From the NCBI GenBank assembly GCA_009772985.1, contig WOUS01000003.1, forward strand, positions 229,097 to 293,096: 64,000 bases of DNA, in the 5' to 3' direction. Source of the stretch: Anaerolineaceae bacterium (GTDB lineage: Bacteria; Chloroflexota; Anaerolineae; Anaerolineales; Villigracilaceae). Below the pieces are notes generated by a model. The model had not been told where the DNA came from and did not search any database. It worked only from the letters and a program-made list of their open reading frames with translations. Of the stretch, positions 24,797 through 32,834 are shown one piece after another. Numbering within the stretch: position 1 is the stretch's first letter; every line of letters begins with the position of its first letter. A program made the position numbers and the translations under genes.

Positions 24797-25332
24797 CCAG
24801 CATACCTCCCCGCCCCATTCCTGAATCGTACTGGGTCGAAGCGGGCCGCTTCCTGGCCGGGGAATATCCCGGCCACCCGCGGGACCTCGAAGCGGCGCGC
24901 CGCATCACCGCCTTCCTCGACGCCGGCTTCGACGCCTTCTTCGACCTCACGCAGGAGGGCGAACTCGTCCCCTACGAACCGCTCCTGCGCGAGGACGCGC
25001 AGCACTATTCCGACCGCACCGTCACCTACCGGCGCTTCCCCATCGGCGACTACGGCCTGCCGACGACAGGGCAGATGAAAAATCTCCTCGACGCCATCGA
25101 GTCCGCGCTGGCCGCCGGGCACAAAATCTACCTGCACTGCTGGGGCGGAGTCGGGCGCACCGGCACCACGGTCGGCTGCTGGCTCGTCCGGCGCGGGATG
25201 ACCGGGGAGCAGTCCCTCGCCCAACTGGCGGAGTGGTGGCAGGCTGTCCCGAAGAGTGTCCGCTTCCCCCATTCGCCGGAAACGGAGGAACAGAGAGGCT
25301 TTATTTTGAATTGGACGGAGAGTGAAAAATGA
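24793..25332 (+). CDS. Protein tyrosine/dual-specificity phosphatase
   Basis: A 179-residue protein with the P-loop 'IYLHCWGGVGRTGTTVG' (HCX5RT, about residues 116-132) and a preceding general-acid region ('FPIGDYGLPTTGQM', Asp near 91). The N-terminus 'ESYWVEAGRFLAGEYPGHPR' is typical of bacterial protein-tyrosine phosphatase-like enzymes. Cytosolic. Translationally coupled on both sides (ATGA overlaps). The substrate is unknown; it may act on phosphotyrosine or a small phosphorylated molecule. Confidence 0.85.
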   Translation: MTSIPPRPIPESYWVEAGRFLAGEYPGHPRDLEAARRITAFLDAGFDAFFDLTQEGELVPYEPLLREDAQHYSDRTVTYRRFPIGDYGLPTTGQMKNLLDAIESALAAGHKIYLHCWGGVGRTGTTVGCWLVRRGMTGEQSLAQLAEWWQAVPKSVRFPHSPETEEQRGFILNWTESEK

Positions 25333-25715
25333 AAAGCAAAAAGGCTGTCCTGCTGACCGCGTTCTCGGCTCTCATATTGCTTTGCGCCGCTCTACTGCTC
25401 ATCGAAAGTCAGACCCATCTTCTACTTCGCGCCTATGACAATTACGTTATGGACAACGAAAACCACTATCTGCCATGCAGCCAACTGCCTTCCCCCGAAG
25501 AAGTCGAGCGAGTCGTGAACGAACATCAGGATATTCTCCAGCAAATCGAACAAGTCAATCCCGGTCTGGTCGGCGTGAATATAGATGCCACAACCTGCCC
25601 CGGCCATGCCGACCTGCTCATCTGGTATGCCTCGCACGCCGACCGTCAGGCGATCAAAGCCATCATTGGCGCAGAGACATTCTTCGGGATTCCCTATCGT
25701 CTGCAAAATCGCTGA
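25329..25715 (+). CDS. Small membrane-anchored protein
   Basis: A 128-residue protein with one N-terminal TM or signal anchor (~8-27) and an external part with Cys49 ('HYLPCSQL') and Cys87 ('ATTCPGHAD'), which may form a disulfide. No family recognised. It overlaps the phosphatase stop by 4 bases, and the methyltransferase starts 1 base after its stop. Confidence 0.6.
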   Translation: MKSKKAVLLTAFSALILLCAALLLIESQTHLLLRAYDNYVMDNENHYLPCSQLPSPEEVERVVNEHQDILQQIEQVNPGLVGVNIDATTCPGHADLLIWYASHADRQAIKAIIGAETFFGIPYRLQNR

Positions 25716-25716
25716 C

Positions 25717-26481
25717 ATGCACATAGATTGGCACGCCCGTTTCCTCCAGCAGGCCGGATGGACGCGTGAACTGCGCGCCCACCTTTTCTCTCGCTCCGGG
25801 CTGGAGCGGGCGGAACGCGTACTCGAGGCCGGCTGCGGAACGGGCGCCATCCTGGGCGGACTCTCCACCCCGGCCTCCGTCCACGGCCTGGACCTCGATC
25901 CTGCCCGCCTGGCCGAGGCGCGCTTCCACGCCCCGGCCGCCGCGCTGGCGTGCGGCGACGCCCTGCGCCTGCCCTATCCCGACGCGGCGTTCGATATCAC
26001 CTTCTGCCATTTCCTCCTGCTATGGGTGCGCGACCCGCTCCTGGCGCTGCGCGAGATGAAACGCGTAACGCGTCCCGGCGGCGCGGTGCTGGCGCTGGCC
26101 GAACCGGACTACGACCGCCGCGTGGACAAGCCCGACCCGCTCGCCCCGCTCGGACGCTGGCAGGCCGAGTCCCTCCGCCGGCAGGGTGCGGATCCCGCCC
26201 TCGGCGCGCGGCTGGCTGAGTTGTTCGCCGGGGCAGGCATCCGGCTCGTCGAAACGGGGACCCTGCGGGGTAGTCCCGGTTCCAGCACGGGGCTCAGGGA
26301 CGGAAAGCGTCCGCCCGATGCCGGGGAACAGGAAATGGAATGGGAGGTGATGGAGGCCGACCTGGCGGGCATCGTCCCCCGGCGCGAAATCCAGCGGATG
26401 AAAGCGCTGGACGAGCAAGCCTGGCAGCGGGGCGAGCGCGTGCTGTACGTGCCGACGTATTTCGCATACGGTCTGGTATAA
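25717..26481 (+). CDS. Class I SAM-dependent methyltransferase
   Basis: A 254-residue methyltransferase. Motif I 'VLEAGCGTGAILGGL' (~36-50), acidic motif II 'VHGLDLDP', motif III 'ALACGDALRLPYPDAAFD', then 'MKRVTRPGGAVLALAEPDYDR'. It is of the UbiE/Methyltransf_11 type that acts on small molecules. Start at ATG 25717; the longer open frame upstream is only a shadow of the preceding gene. Substrate unknown. Confidence 0.85.
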   Translation: MHIDWHARFLQQAGWTRELRAHLFSRSGLERAERVLEAGCGTGAILGGLSTPASVHGLDLDPARLAEARFHAPAAALACGDALRLPYPDAAFDITFCHFLLLWVRDPLLALREMKRVTRPGGAVLALAEPDYDRRVDKPDPLAPLGRWQAESLRRQGADPALGARLAELFAGAGIRLVETGTLRGSPGSSTGLRDGKRPPDAGEQEMEWEVMEADLAGIVPRREIQRMKALDEQAWQRGERVLYVPTYFAYGLV

Positions 26482-26499
26482 TTTCGGCGGAGGCACGTT

Positions 26500-27078
26500 T
26501 TGACCGAAATTTCCCCTGAAGGCGCAACCCCCGCGCCTGCCCCACAAAATACTTTCAAACGTTTCCTGCTCGACATCCTCGAGACGGTTGGACTGGCGGT
26601 AGTGCTGTTCCTGGCGATCAACGCCATCTCGGCGCGCGTGCGCGTGGACGGTTACTCGATGCGCCCGACGCTGGAGAACGGCGAGTTCGTGCTGGTCAAC
26701 CGGCTGGCGTATAAATTCGGCCAGCCGGAACGCGGCGATATCGTCGTCTTCCGTTCGCTGAACGCGCCGGAGGACCTGATCAAGCGCGTCATCGGGCTGC
26801 CCGGCGAAACGGTCCGGGTGGAGGCCGGGCAGTTGTACGTCAACGAGACGCGGCTGGACGAGCCGTACATCGCCGCCCCGCCCTACTACGCCGGGACCTG
26901 GAGCGTGCCAGAAGGCTACCTGTTCGTGCTAGGCGACAACCGCAACGATTCATCTGATTCCCATTCCTGGGGCCTGCTGCCGATTGAAAACGTGGTCGGT
27001 AAGGCCGTGCTGGTGTACTGGCCCTTCAGCGATTTCATGGTCATCCAGCACGAGCGCGCTGCGCTGGCCGCTCCATGA
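26500..27078 (+). CDS. lepB: Signal peptidase I
   Basis: A 192-residue type I signal peptidase with one N-terminal TM (~27-43). Catalytic Ser in 'VDGYSMRPTLENGE' (~54-60), general-base Lys in 'DLIKRVIGLPGE' (~91-102), and box E 'FVLGDNRNDSSDSH' near 147-160. It removes signal peptides from exported proteins on the outer face of the membrane. The start is TTG 26500 behind GGAGG. It is coupled to the following zinc-finger gene by an ATGA overlap. Confidence 0.93.
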   Translation: MTEISPEGATPAPAPQNTFKRFLLDILETVGLAVVLFLAINAISARVRVDGYSMRPTLENGEFVLVNRLAYKFGQPERGDIVVFRSLNAPEDLIKRVIGLPGETVRVEAGQLYVNETRLDEPYIAAPPYYAGTWSVPEGYLFVLGDNRNDSSDSHSWGLLPIENVVGKAVLVYWPFSDFMVIQHERAALAAP

Positions 27079-27368
27079 AAAACATGAACGAGAAAACGCC
27101 CAAATCCTTCCCGTGCTACGAATGCCAGGCCGGCATGATGCGCCTGCAGTTCATCACGTATTTCACCTGGCTCGGCGAGGAACTGGTGACCGTGCCAGGT
27201 TTCCCGGCCTGGGTCTGCGACGTGTGCGGGCGGCGCGAATACGACCAGCGCGCCATCTCCTGGCTGACGACCATGCTCAACCCCGAAACAGGCCGCGCCC
27301 GCGCGCCCCGGCCGCGCCTCCACCGTCCGGTGGAAAAGCGTGAGTCCATCCGCCCGTCCACCGACTGA
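27075..27368 (+). CDS. YgiT-type zinc-finger protein
   Basis: A 97-residue protein whose first 60 residues form a YgiT/MqsA-type zinc domain: CYECQAGMM, then 'VPGFPAWVCDVCGRREYD' (CxxC pairs about 30 residues apart, with the typical YD ending). There is no HTH after it, so it is not a full MqsA antitoxin. The C-terminus is Arg/Pro-rich. It lies between lepB and a conserved hypothetical gene; function unknown. Confidence 0.7.
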   Translation: MKNMNEKTPKSFPCYECQAGMMRLQFITYFTWLGEELVTVPGFPAWVCDVCGRREYDQRAISWLTTMLNPETGRARAPRPRLHRPVEKRESIRPSTD

Positions 27369-27390
27369 CCGCCGCCAAAGGAACGAACCG

Positions 27391-27927
27391 ATGCCCGAAA
27401 CGATCAACACCCAGCGTCTCATCGCCGCCGATTTCCTGACCCCCAGTTACCGCATCGTGGGGAAAATGATGGTCCCGCACAGCGGCGTGACGGGGCTGAT
27501 GAACGATCCCACCACTTCGTTCATGGAAGTGCTGGACGCCAAACTGGCGCGCATCCACATGCCCACCAAACTGGTCGGCGAATACCAGGTGGTGGACCTG
27601 GTCAAGACCAACGTGTTCGCCGTCTGCCTGGCGCGGCGCGAGGACGTGGGGCCGCAGGCGCTGGCGCGCGGCGGCTACCAGAATCTCATCAAGTACAAAC
27701 TGCGGGTGACCACGCAGGTCTACGAACTGGAAGGGACGCTGGAATGGGCCGGGCGGTTCGACTTCGCCACGGTCATGGTGGAGGGCATCCGCGACTTTGT
27801 CCCGCTCTACGATGTCACGCTGACGGCCATCCTTATCCCCCAACTACGCATCGAAACCCCGGCGCTGCTGTTCAACCGCCGCCAGGTGGACCTGCTGGCG
27901 CAGGTCCACGACAGAAAGAAGGAATGA
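27391..27927 (+). CDS. Conserved hypothetical protein
   Basis: A 178-residue soluble protein. Start at 27391, with AAAGGA 8 bases upstream. It reads as a mixed alpha/beta fold: 'RIVGKMMVPHSGVTGLMNDP', 'VDLVKTNVFAVCLARRED', 'YDVTLTAILIPQLRIETPA'. There are no catalytic motifs, signal peptide or TM. I do not recognise the family. Nearest neighbours are the YgiT-type zinc protein upstream and tRNA-Glu downstream. Confidence 0.6.
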   Translation: MPETINTQRLIAADFLTPSYRIVGKMMVPHSGVTGLMNDPTTSFMEVLDAKLARIHMPTKLVGEYQVVDLVKTNVFAVCLARREDVGPQALARGGYQNLIKYKLRVTTQVYELEGTLEWAGRFDFATVMVEGIRDFVPLYDVTLTAILIPQLRIETPALLFNRRQVDLLAQVHDRKKE

Positions 27928-27960
27928 GTCCGTGGCTTGAGCGCGTGGCTGAGATCAAGC

Positions 27961-28013
27961 CCGTGGATTGGAAATCCACGGCTGAAGAACAGCCAAGTCC
28001 GCTCAAGCGGACT
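27961..28013. repeat. Two tandem hairpins before tRNA-Glu
   Basis: 27961-27981: 9-bp stem CCGTGGATT / AATCCACGG, loop GGA. 27996-28013: 8-bp stem AGTCCGCT / AGCGGACT, loop CA. The first matches the design of the hairpin at 9247. Confidence 0.7.
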
Positions 28014-28082
28014 GGGGAGGCGGAAGAAGAATCTGCTTGACCGATTTTGGATGGGATGGTAAAATCCGCCCGCTCTAAAAAA

Positions 28083-28155
28083 GCCCCCATCGTCTAGTGG
28101 ACCAGGACGCAGCCCTTTCAAGGCTTAAACTGGAGTTCGAATCTCCATGGGGGCA
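28083..28155 (+). tRNA. tRNA-Glu (anticodon UUC)
   Basis: Acceptor GCCCCCA pairs with TGGGGGC, discriminator A. The anticodon loop reads CTTTCAA (anticodon TTC). The T-arm has GGAGTTCGAATCTCC. CCA is not encoded. A terminator hairpin follows directly. Confidence 0.95.
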
Positions 28156-28156
28156 C

Positions 28157-28178
28157 AAACCGCTGAATAAGCGGTTTT
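28157..28178 (+). terminator. Intrinsic terminator of tRNA-Glu
   Basis: 8-bp stem AAACCGCT / AGCGGTTT with loop GAATA, the T-rich arm ending TTTT. Confidence 0.85.
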
Positions 28179-28303
28179 CGCTTTAAAACTGGAGCCCCCG
28201 TTGAGGGGAGAAGAACAAATCAGGCCGGCGTAGTTGCAATATGGTATATTTATATCAAGTATGAACACGCGCCCCCCGGCGCAAACAACAAAAAGGTTAG
28301 CCC

Positions 28304-29266
28304 ATGCAATCTCCCACCCCCCGCAACCCCGGCACGCCCCTCGACCTGGACTGGGTGCTGGCCGCGCACGTCAACAAGAGCGCGGTCGAGCGGCGCACCG
28401 CCACCCTGCCCGGACGGCGCACCGTCAAAAAGGACTGGCAGGCCGCCTGGCTGCTGCGCGCCGTCACCTGCATGGACCTGACCACCCTCTCCGGCGACGA
28501 CACGCCCGGCCGCGTCAAACGCCTGTGCGCCAAGGCCAGGCAGCCCATCCGCCCGGACATGCTGGAGCGGCTGGGCGTCAAAGACGAGAAGATCACCGTC
28601 GGCGCGGTATGCGTTTACCCCAGCCGCGTCAAGGACGCGGTCGAGGCGCTCAAAGGGACCGGCATCCCGGTCGCGTCGGTGGCGACCGGCTTCCCCGCCG
28701 GGCAGACTCCCCTTCCCCAGCGTATCGCCGAGATCGAGCAGGCCATCGAGGCCGGCGCGCGCGAGATTGACGTGGTCATCTCCCGCAGCCACGTGCTGAC
28801 CGGCGACTGGAAATCCCTTTACAACGAGATCAAGCAGTTCCGCCAGACCTGCGGCGAGGCCGCGCACATGAAGACCATCCTGGCTACGGGCGACCTGGCC
28901 ACGCTCAAGCAGGTCCAGCAGGCCAGCCTGGTGGCGATGATGGCCGGGTCGGACTTCATCAAGACCTCCACCGGCAAGGAAGCGGTCAACGCCACGCTGG
29001 AGGTCAGTCTCGTGATGGTGCGCGCCATCCGCGAGTACTTCGAACGCACCGGCCATAAAATCGGCTTCAAACCGGCGGGCGGGATCAACTCCGCCAAGCA
29101 GGCGCTGGCCTGGCAGGCGCTGATGAAAGAAGAACTCGGCGACGAGTGGCTGATGCCGGACCTGTTCCGCATCGGCGCGTCCAGCCTGCTGACGGACCTG
29201 GAGCGGCAGTTGTATCACTACATCACCGGTCATTACGCGGCGAAACATCACATGCCGATGGGATAA
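28304..29266 (+). CDS. deoC: Deoxyribose-phosphate aldolase
   Basis: A 320-residue class I aldolase of the longer, eukaryote-like DeoC type. Visible: 'VAAVTC.DLTTLSGDDTPGR'-like start ('AVTCMDLTTLSGDDTPGRVK', ~53-72), 'VGAVCVYPSRV' (~105-115), 'EIDVVISRS' (Asp), 'MKTILATGDL' (catalytic Lys ~189), 'DFIKTSTGKEAVNATLE' (Schiff-base Lys ~223) and 'GFKPAGGINSAKQAL'. It splits 2-deoxyribose-5-phosphate into glyceraldehyde-3-phosphate and acetaldehyde in nucleoside breakdown. The acetaldehyde could be oxidised by the ALDH encoded 1 kb downstream. Confidence 0.93.
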   Translation: MQSPTPRNPGTPLDLDWVLAAHVNKSAVERRTATLPGRRTVKKDWQAAWLLRAVTCMDLTTLSGDDTPGRVKRLCAKARQPIRPDMLERLGVKDEKITVGAVCVYPSRVKDAVEALKGTGIPVASVATGFPAGQTPLPQRIAEIEQAIEAGAREIDVVISRSHVLTGDWKSLYNEIKQFRQTCGEAAHMKTILATGDLATLKQVQQASLVAMMAGSDFIKTSTGKEAVNATLEVSLVMVRAIREYFERTGHKIGFKPAGGINSAKQALAWQALMKEELGDEWLMPDLFRIGASSLLTDLERQLYHYITGHYAAKHHMPMG

Positions 29267-29277
29267 TTTTGTCGGAG

Positions 29278-29307
29278 TCGAAAGTCTCCAGACTTTCGAG
29301 TGTATAA
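29278..29307 (+). promoter_or_regulatory. Operator-like inverted repeat and -10 box of the TumE locus
   Basis: A 10-bp inverted repeat TCGAAAGTCT / AGACTTTCGA (2-nt spacer) ends 2 bases before TATAAT (29302-29307). It overlaps the expected -35 region, as an autoregulatory TA operator would. Confidence 0.6.
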
Positions 29308-29325
29308 TTTTGGAAAGGATTCAAA

Positions 29326-29646
29326 ATGGCTCTTAACACATACCCCAACGTAGTGTTGAACAAAGTAGCGGATTCGCTCGTAGCCGCGAAACGTTATCCC
29401 ACTGTGGAAGATGCCCTGTGGGACATGGCGGTATCCACCGTGCGCGGCAAGGTCACATATTACCGCCGCCGAATCCGAAAAATGGAGACCAAGTACGGTG
29501 TGGATTTCGACAAGTTCACCGCACGCCTGAAAGGCAATGCCAAACCCGCGCAGGAGGATGACTGGCTGGCATGGCGCTCCGCCCGTTCCATGTTAGCAGA
29601 CTGGCAGAAGACCTATCAGGACTTGCTGCATGAACGCGCTCATTGA
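29326..29646 (+). CDS. Probable antitoxin partner of TumE-like toxin
   Basis: A 106-residue charged helical protein with ribosome site GGAAAGGA. The stretch 'RRRIRKMETKYGVDFDKFTARL' is typical of small antitoxin-type proteins paired with DUF6516 genes. I do not recognise a DNA-binding motif. It overlaps the toxin gene start by 17 bases, and an inverted repeat sits on its promoter. Antitoxin function is inferred from context. Confidence 0.6.
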   Translation: MALNTYPNVVLNKVADSLVAAKRYPTVEDALWDMAVSTVRGKVTYYRRRIRKMETKYGVDFDKFTARLKGNAKPAQEDDWLAWRSARSMLADWQKTYQDLLHERAH

Positions 29647-30001
29647 CGACCTTTTAGGCATATTGCAGACAAACGCGCTTGTCAAAAGTACGCGTATTGT
29701 CCATTACGATGAAACTCCATCAGGAAAACTGGAAGTTAAAATTCGTTGCCAATTGCCCAAAAGCCATCAACTCCAGATTTGGATTCATGTCGAACCAGAA
29801 TTTCAGGATTACGCATACCAGGTTTTTACAACCATTTCCCTCCTGCGCTGGGACAACGCCCCACACTACAGCCATCTTCCCACTGCCCCGCACCATTTTC
29901 ATGATGAACGCGGCAAGATTCGCGAATCTCCATTGACGGGGAATATCGCACAGGATTTGAGAACCGTGTTGCAGGAGATCTCAGATTGGATGAAATCGTA
30001 A
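29630..30001 (+). CDS. TumE-like toxin (DUF6516 family)
   Basis: A 123-residue protein. The core 'LLRWDNAPHYSHLPTAPHHFHDERG' region (about 65-90) carries the DUF6516 signature: RWDNAPH, then a PHHFH motif; 'YQVFTTIS' precedes it. DUF6516/TumE proteins are predicted toxins of small two-gene systems. It follows and overlaps the putative antitoxin. The mode of action is not established. Confidence 0.7.
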   Translation: MNALIDDLLGILQTNALVKSTRIVHYDETPSGKLEVKIRCQLPKSHQLQIWIHVEPEFQDYAYQVFTTISLLRWDNAPHYSHLPTAPHHFHDERGKIRESPLTGNIAQDLRTVLQEISDWMKS

Positions 30002-30147
30002 TCGCAAGAATAGCGCGATCTGACAGGTTTTCGCAGATGCCCGATCCTCAATCGCCACCTTCCCCGCACGGATTCTCGTCCGCCGCGACGCGCATAAAAC
30101 CTGTCAGGTCTGCGCCGCGAAACATCACATGCCGATGGGATAAAGGC

Positions 30148-30232
30148 TTTTACCACGAAGGACACAAAGTGTCACAAAGGAAACCCCAATAGTTTTTCCT
30201 TCGTGCACCTTCGTGACCCTTTGTGGTTGAGA
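30148..30232. repeat. Inverted dispersed repeat (CACGAAGG type)
   Basis: ACCACGAAGGACACAAAG and its approximate inverse complement CTTCGTGACCCTTTGTGGT form a large imperfect hairpin between the TumE locus and the ALDH gene. The 245-base gap holds no gene I can support. Confidence 0.65.
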
Positions 30233-30246
30233 ATTTGGAGTTTATT

Positions 30247-32682
30247 ATGACCACCCTTCTCGACCTCTTCAAATCCATGGACTACGGTCCCGCCCCCGAA
30301 TCTCCCGCCGCGGTCAACGCCTGGCTGGATGACCACAAGCGCAAGTTCGGGTTGTTCATCAACAACCAGTGGGTCGCGCCGAAGGGCGGAAAATATTACA
30401 CCAGTTACAATCCCGCCACCGGTGAAGCGCTTGCCGACACATTCCAGGCCGGGCAAAAGGACGTGGACGCGGCCGTCGCCGCGGCGCGCGCCGCGTTCGG
30501 CGCGTGGAGCCGGGTCCCCGGTCCGGCGCGCGCCCGCCACCTGTACGCCATCGCCCGCAACATCCAGAAGCACTCCCGCCTGCTGGCCGTGCTCGAATCC
30601 ATGGACAACGGCAAGCCCATCCGCGAATCCCGCGACGTGGACGTGCCGCTGCTGGCGCGTCACTTTTTCTATTACGCCGGTTGGGCGCAACTGATGGAGA
30701 CCGAACTGGCCGACTACCAGCCCGTCGGCGTGATCGGGCAGATCATCCCGTGGAACTTCCCGTTGATGATGCTGGCCTGGAAGATCGCGCCCGCTATCGC
30801 GATGGGAAACACGGTGGTGCTGAAACCGGCCTCGTACACCCGCCTCTCTGCATTGCTCTTTGCCGAGATCGTGGCCGAGGCCGGACTGCCGGAGGGCGTG
30901 GTCAACATCATCACCGGCAGCAGCAGCGCCGGGTCAATGATCGTCACGCACCCAGACGTGGACAAGATCGCCTTCACCGGCTCGACCGATGTGGGCCGCA
31001 CTCTGCGCCGCCAGACCGCCGGGTCCGGCAAGAAGATCTCGCTCGAACTGGGCGGCAAGTCGCCGGTCGTGGTCTTCGAGGACGCCGACCTGGACGCGGC
31101 GGTCGAGGGCGTGGTGGACGCCATCTGGTTCAACCAGGGGCAGGTCTGCTGCGCCGGGTCGCGCCTGCTGGTGCAGGAGAACGTCGCCGAAAAATTCCTG
31201 CGCAAACTCAAGCGGCGCATGGGAAAGATGCGCGTCGGCGACCCGCTCGACAAGTGCATTGACATGGGCGCGCTCGTGGACCAGTCGCAGTGGGACACGG
31301 TGGACTACTGGACGAAGATGGGCGCAAAGGAAGGCGGCGAAGTCTTCCAGCCCGACATCCCCCTGCCCGCAAAAGGACAGTTCTACAAGCCGACGCTCAT
31401 CACGGGGCTGGACCCGGCGGCTGCCACCGTGCAGGAGGAGATCTTCGGCCCGGTGCTGGTCTCGCTCACCTTCCGCTCGCCGGAGGAGGCCATCGCCCTC
31501 GCCAACAACACCCGCTACGGGCTAGCCGCCAGCGTCTGGAGCGACAACATCAATCTCGCGCTGGACGTGGCCAGCAAAGTGAAGGCCGGCGCAGTGTGGG
31601 TCAACGGTCACAACATCTTCGACGCCGCGGCCGGCTTCGGCGGCTACCGCGAGTCCGGCTTCGGCCGCGAGGGCGGACGCGAGGGCCTGTTCGAGTACGT
31701 CCGCCCGGCATGGATGCCGCGCCCGCGGCCGGACTTCGTCCCGCCTGCTGACGCGGACGCGGGCAAGTGGGGCGAACACATCCCGGCGCGTCCCGCGGGA
31801 CCGTCAGCCGCCCGCGCCGGCGGACGCGTGGACCGCACACCGAAGATGTACATCGGCGGCAAGCAGGTGCGGCCGGATGGTGCGTACACGCTGGCCGTGC
31901 TGGACACGGGCGGGCAGGTACTCGGTCAGGTCGGCGACGGCAACCGCAAGGACATCCGCGACGCGGTCGAGGCGGCGCACGCCGCCCACCTCGCCAAACC
32001 CGGATGGGCCATGCGGCACGGCTACAACCGTTCGCAAATCCTCTATTTCATCGCCGAGAATTTGGACGCGCGCAACGCCGAGTTCGTCAAGCGCATTGTC
32101 GAGATGACGGGATGTACAAAAAAGTCCGCGCAAGCCGAAGTGGATACATCGGTGGAGCGGCTGTTCACGTACGCGGCCTGGGCGGATAAATACGGCGGCA
32201 CCATCCAGGAGACCACCCTGCGCGGAATCACGGTGGCGGTCAACGAACCGATGGGCGTGATCGGCATTGCCTGCCCCGACGAATATCCGTTGCTGGGATT
32301 TGTCTCGCTCATGGCGCCTGCCATCGCGCGCGGCAACACGGTCGTGATGATCCCCAGTCAGCGCTTCCCCTTGAGCGCGACCGATTTCTATCAGGTATTG
32401 GATACCTCCGACGTGCCTGGCGGCGTGGTCAACATCGTCACAGGCGACCGCGACCACCTGACCAAGACTCTCGTCCAGCACGAAGACGTGGACGCGGTCT
32501 GGTACTTCGGCTCGGCGGAAGGCAGTTACCACGTCGAGGACGAGTCCACCGCCAACATGAAGCGGACGTGGGTCGGCTACGGCCTGCCGCGCGATTGGAT
32601 GGATCGCGAGCAAGGCGAAGGCCACGAGTTCCTGCACGAGGCGACGCAGGTGAAGAATATTTGGGTGCCGACGGGGGAGTAA
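30247..32682 (+). CDS. ALDH16-type double-domain aldehyde dehydrogenase
   Basis: An 811-residue protein. Residues ~30-490 form a complete NAD(P)-dependent aldehyde dehydrogenase: 'PWNFPLMMLAWKIAPAIAMG', 'FTGSTDVG', 'LELGGKSPVVVFEDADLD' and the catalytic Cys in 'WFNQGQVCCAGSR'. Residues ~530-800 are a second, shorter ALDH-like domain ('IACPDEYPLLGFVSLMAPA', 'GGVVNIVTGDR') without the Cys motif, so it is structural. This layout is that of ALDH16A1-like enzymes. It oxidises an aldehyde in the cytosol; the deoC gene upstream suggests acetaldehyde, but the substrate is unproven. Start at 30247, 24 bases into a longer frame. Confidence 0.9.
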   Translation: MTTLLDLFKSMDYGPAPESPAAVNAWLDDHKRKFGLFINNQWVAPKGGKYYTSYNPATGEALADTFQAGQKDVDAAVAAARAAFGAWSRVPGPARARHLYAIARNIQKHSRLLAVLESMDNGKPIRESRDVDVPLLARHFFYYAGWAQLMETELADYQPVGVIGQIIPWNFPLMMLAWKIAPAIAMGNTVVLKPASYTRLSALLFAEIVAEAGLPEGVVNIITGSSSAGSMIVTHPDVDKIAFTGSTDVGRTLRRQTAGSGKKISLELGGKSPVVVFEDADLDAAVEGVVDAIWFNQGQVCCAGSRLLVQENVAEKFLRKLKRRMGKMRVGDPLDKCIDMGALVDQSQWDTVDYWTKMGAKEGGEVFQPDIPLPAKGQFYKPTLITGLDPAAATVQEEIFGPVLVSLTFRSPEEAIALANNTRYGLAASVWSDNINLALDVASKVKAGAVWVNGHNIFDAAAGFGGYRESGFGREGGREGLFEYVRPAWMPRPRPDFVPPADADAGKWGEHIPARPAGPSAARAGGRVDRTPKMYIGGKQVRPDGAYTLAVLDTGGQVLGQVGDGNRKDIRDAVEAAHAAHLAKPGWAMRHGYNRSQILYFIAENLDARNAEFVKRIVEMTGCTKKSAQAEVDTSVERLFTYAAWADKYGGTIQETTLRGITVAVNEPMGVIGIACPDEYPLLGFVSLMAPAIARGNTVVMIPSQRFPLSATDFYQVLDTSDVPGGVVNIVTGDRDHLTKTLVQHEDVDAVWYFGSAEGSYHVEDESTANMKRTWVGYGLPRDWMDREQGEGHEFLHEATQVKNIWVPTGE

Positions 32683-32834
32683 AATCCTATTGCCGCACGC
32701 GCGATTTGCTGAAACAAAATGACGTGAGCCTGATATTTTGCTGTTGAACGGCAAAAACGTGTGAGCGCATGGCCTGAAAATTTGAGAATGAAGATGGAAC
32801 GCGGAGAGTTGGCGATGGAGGATGATTTGGGAAA

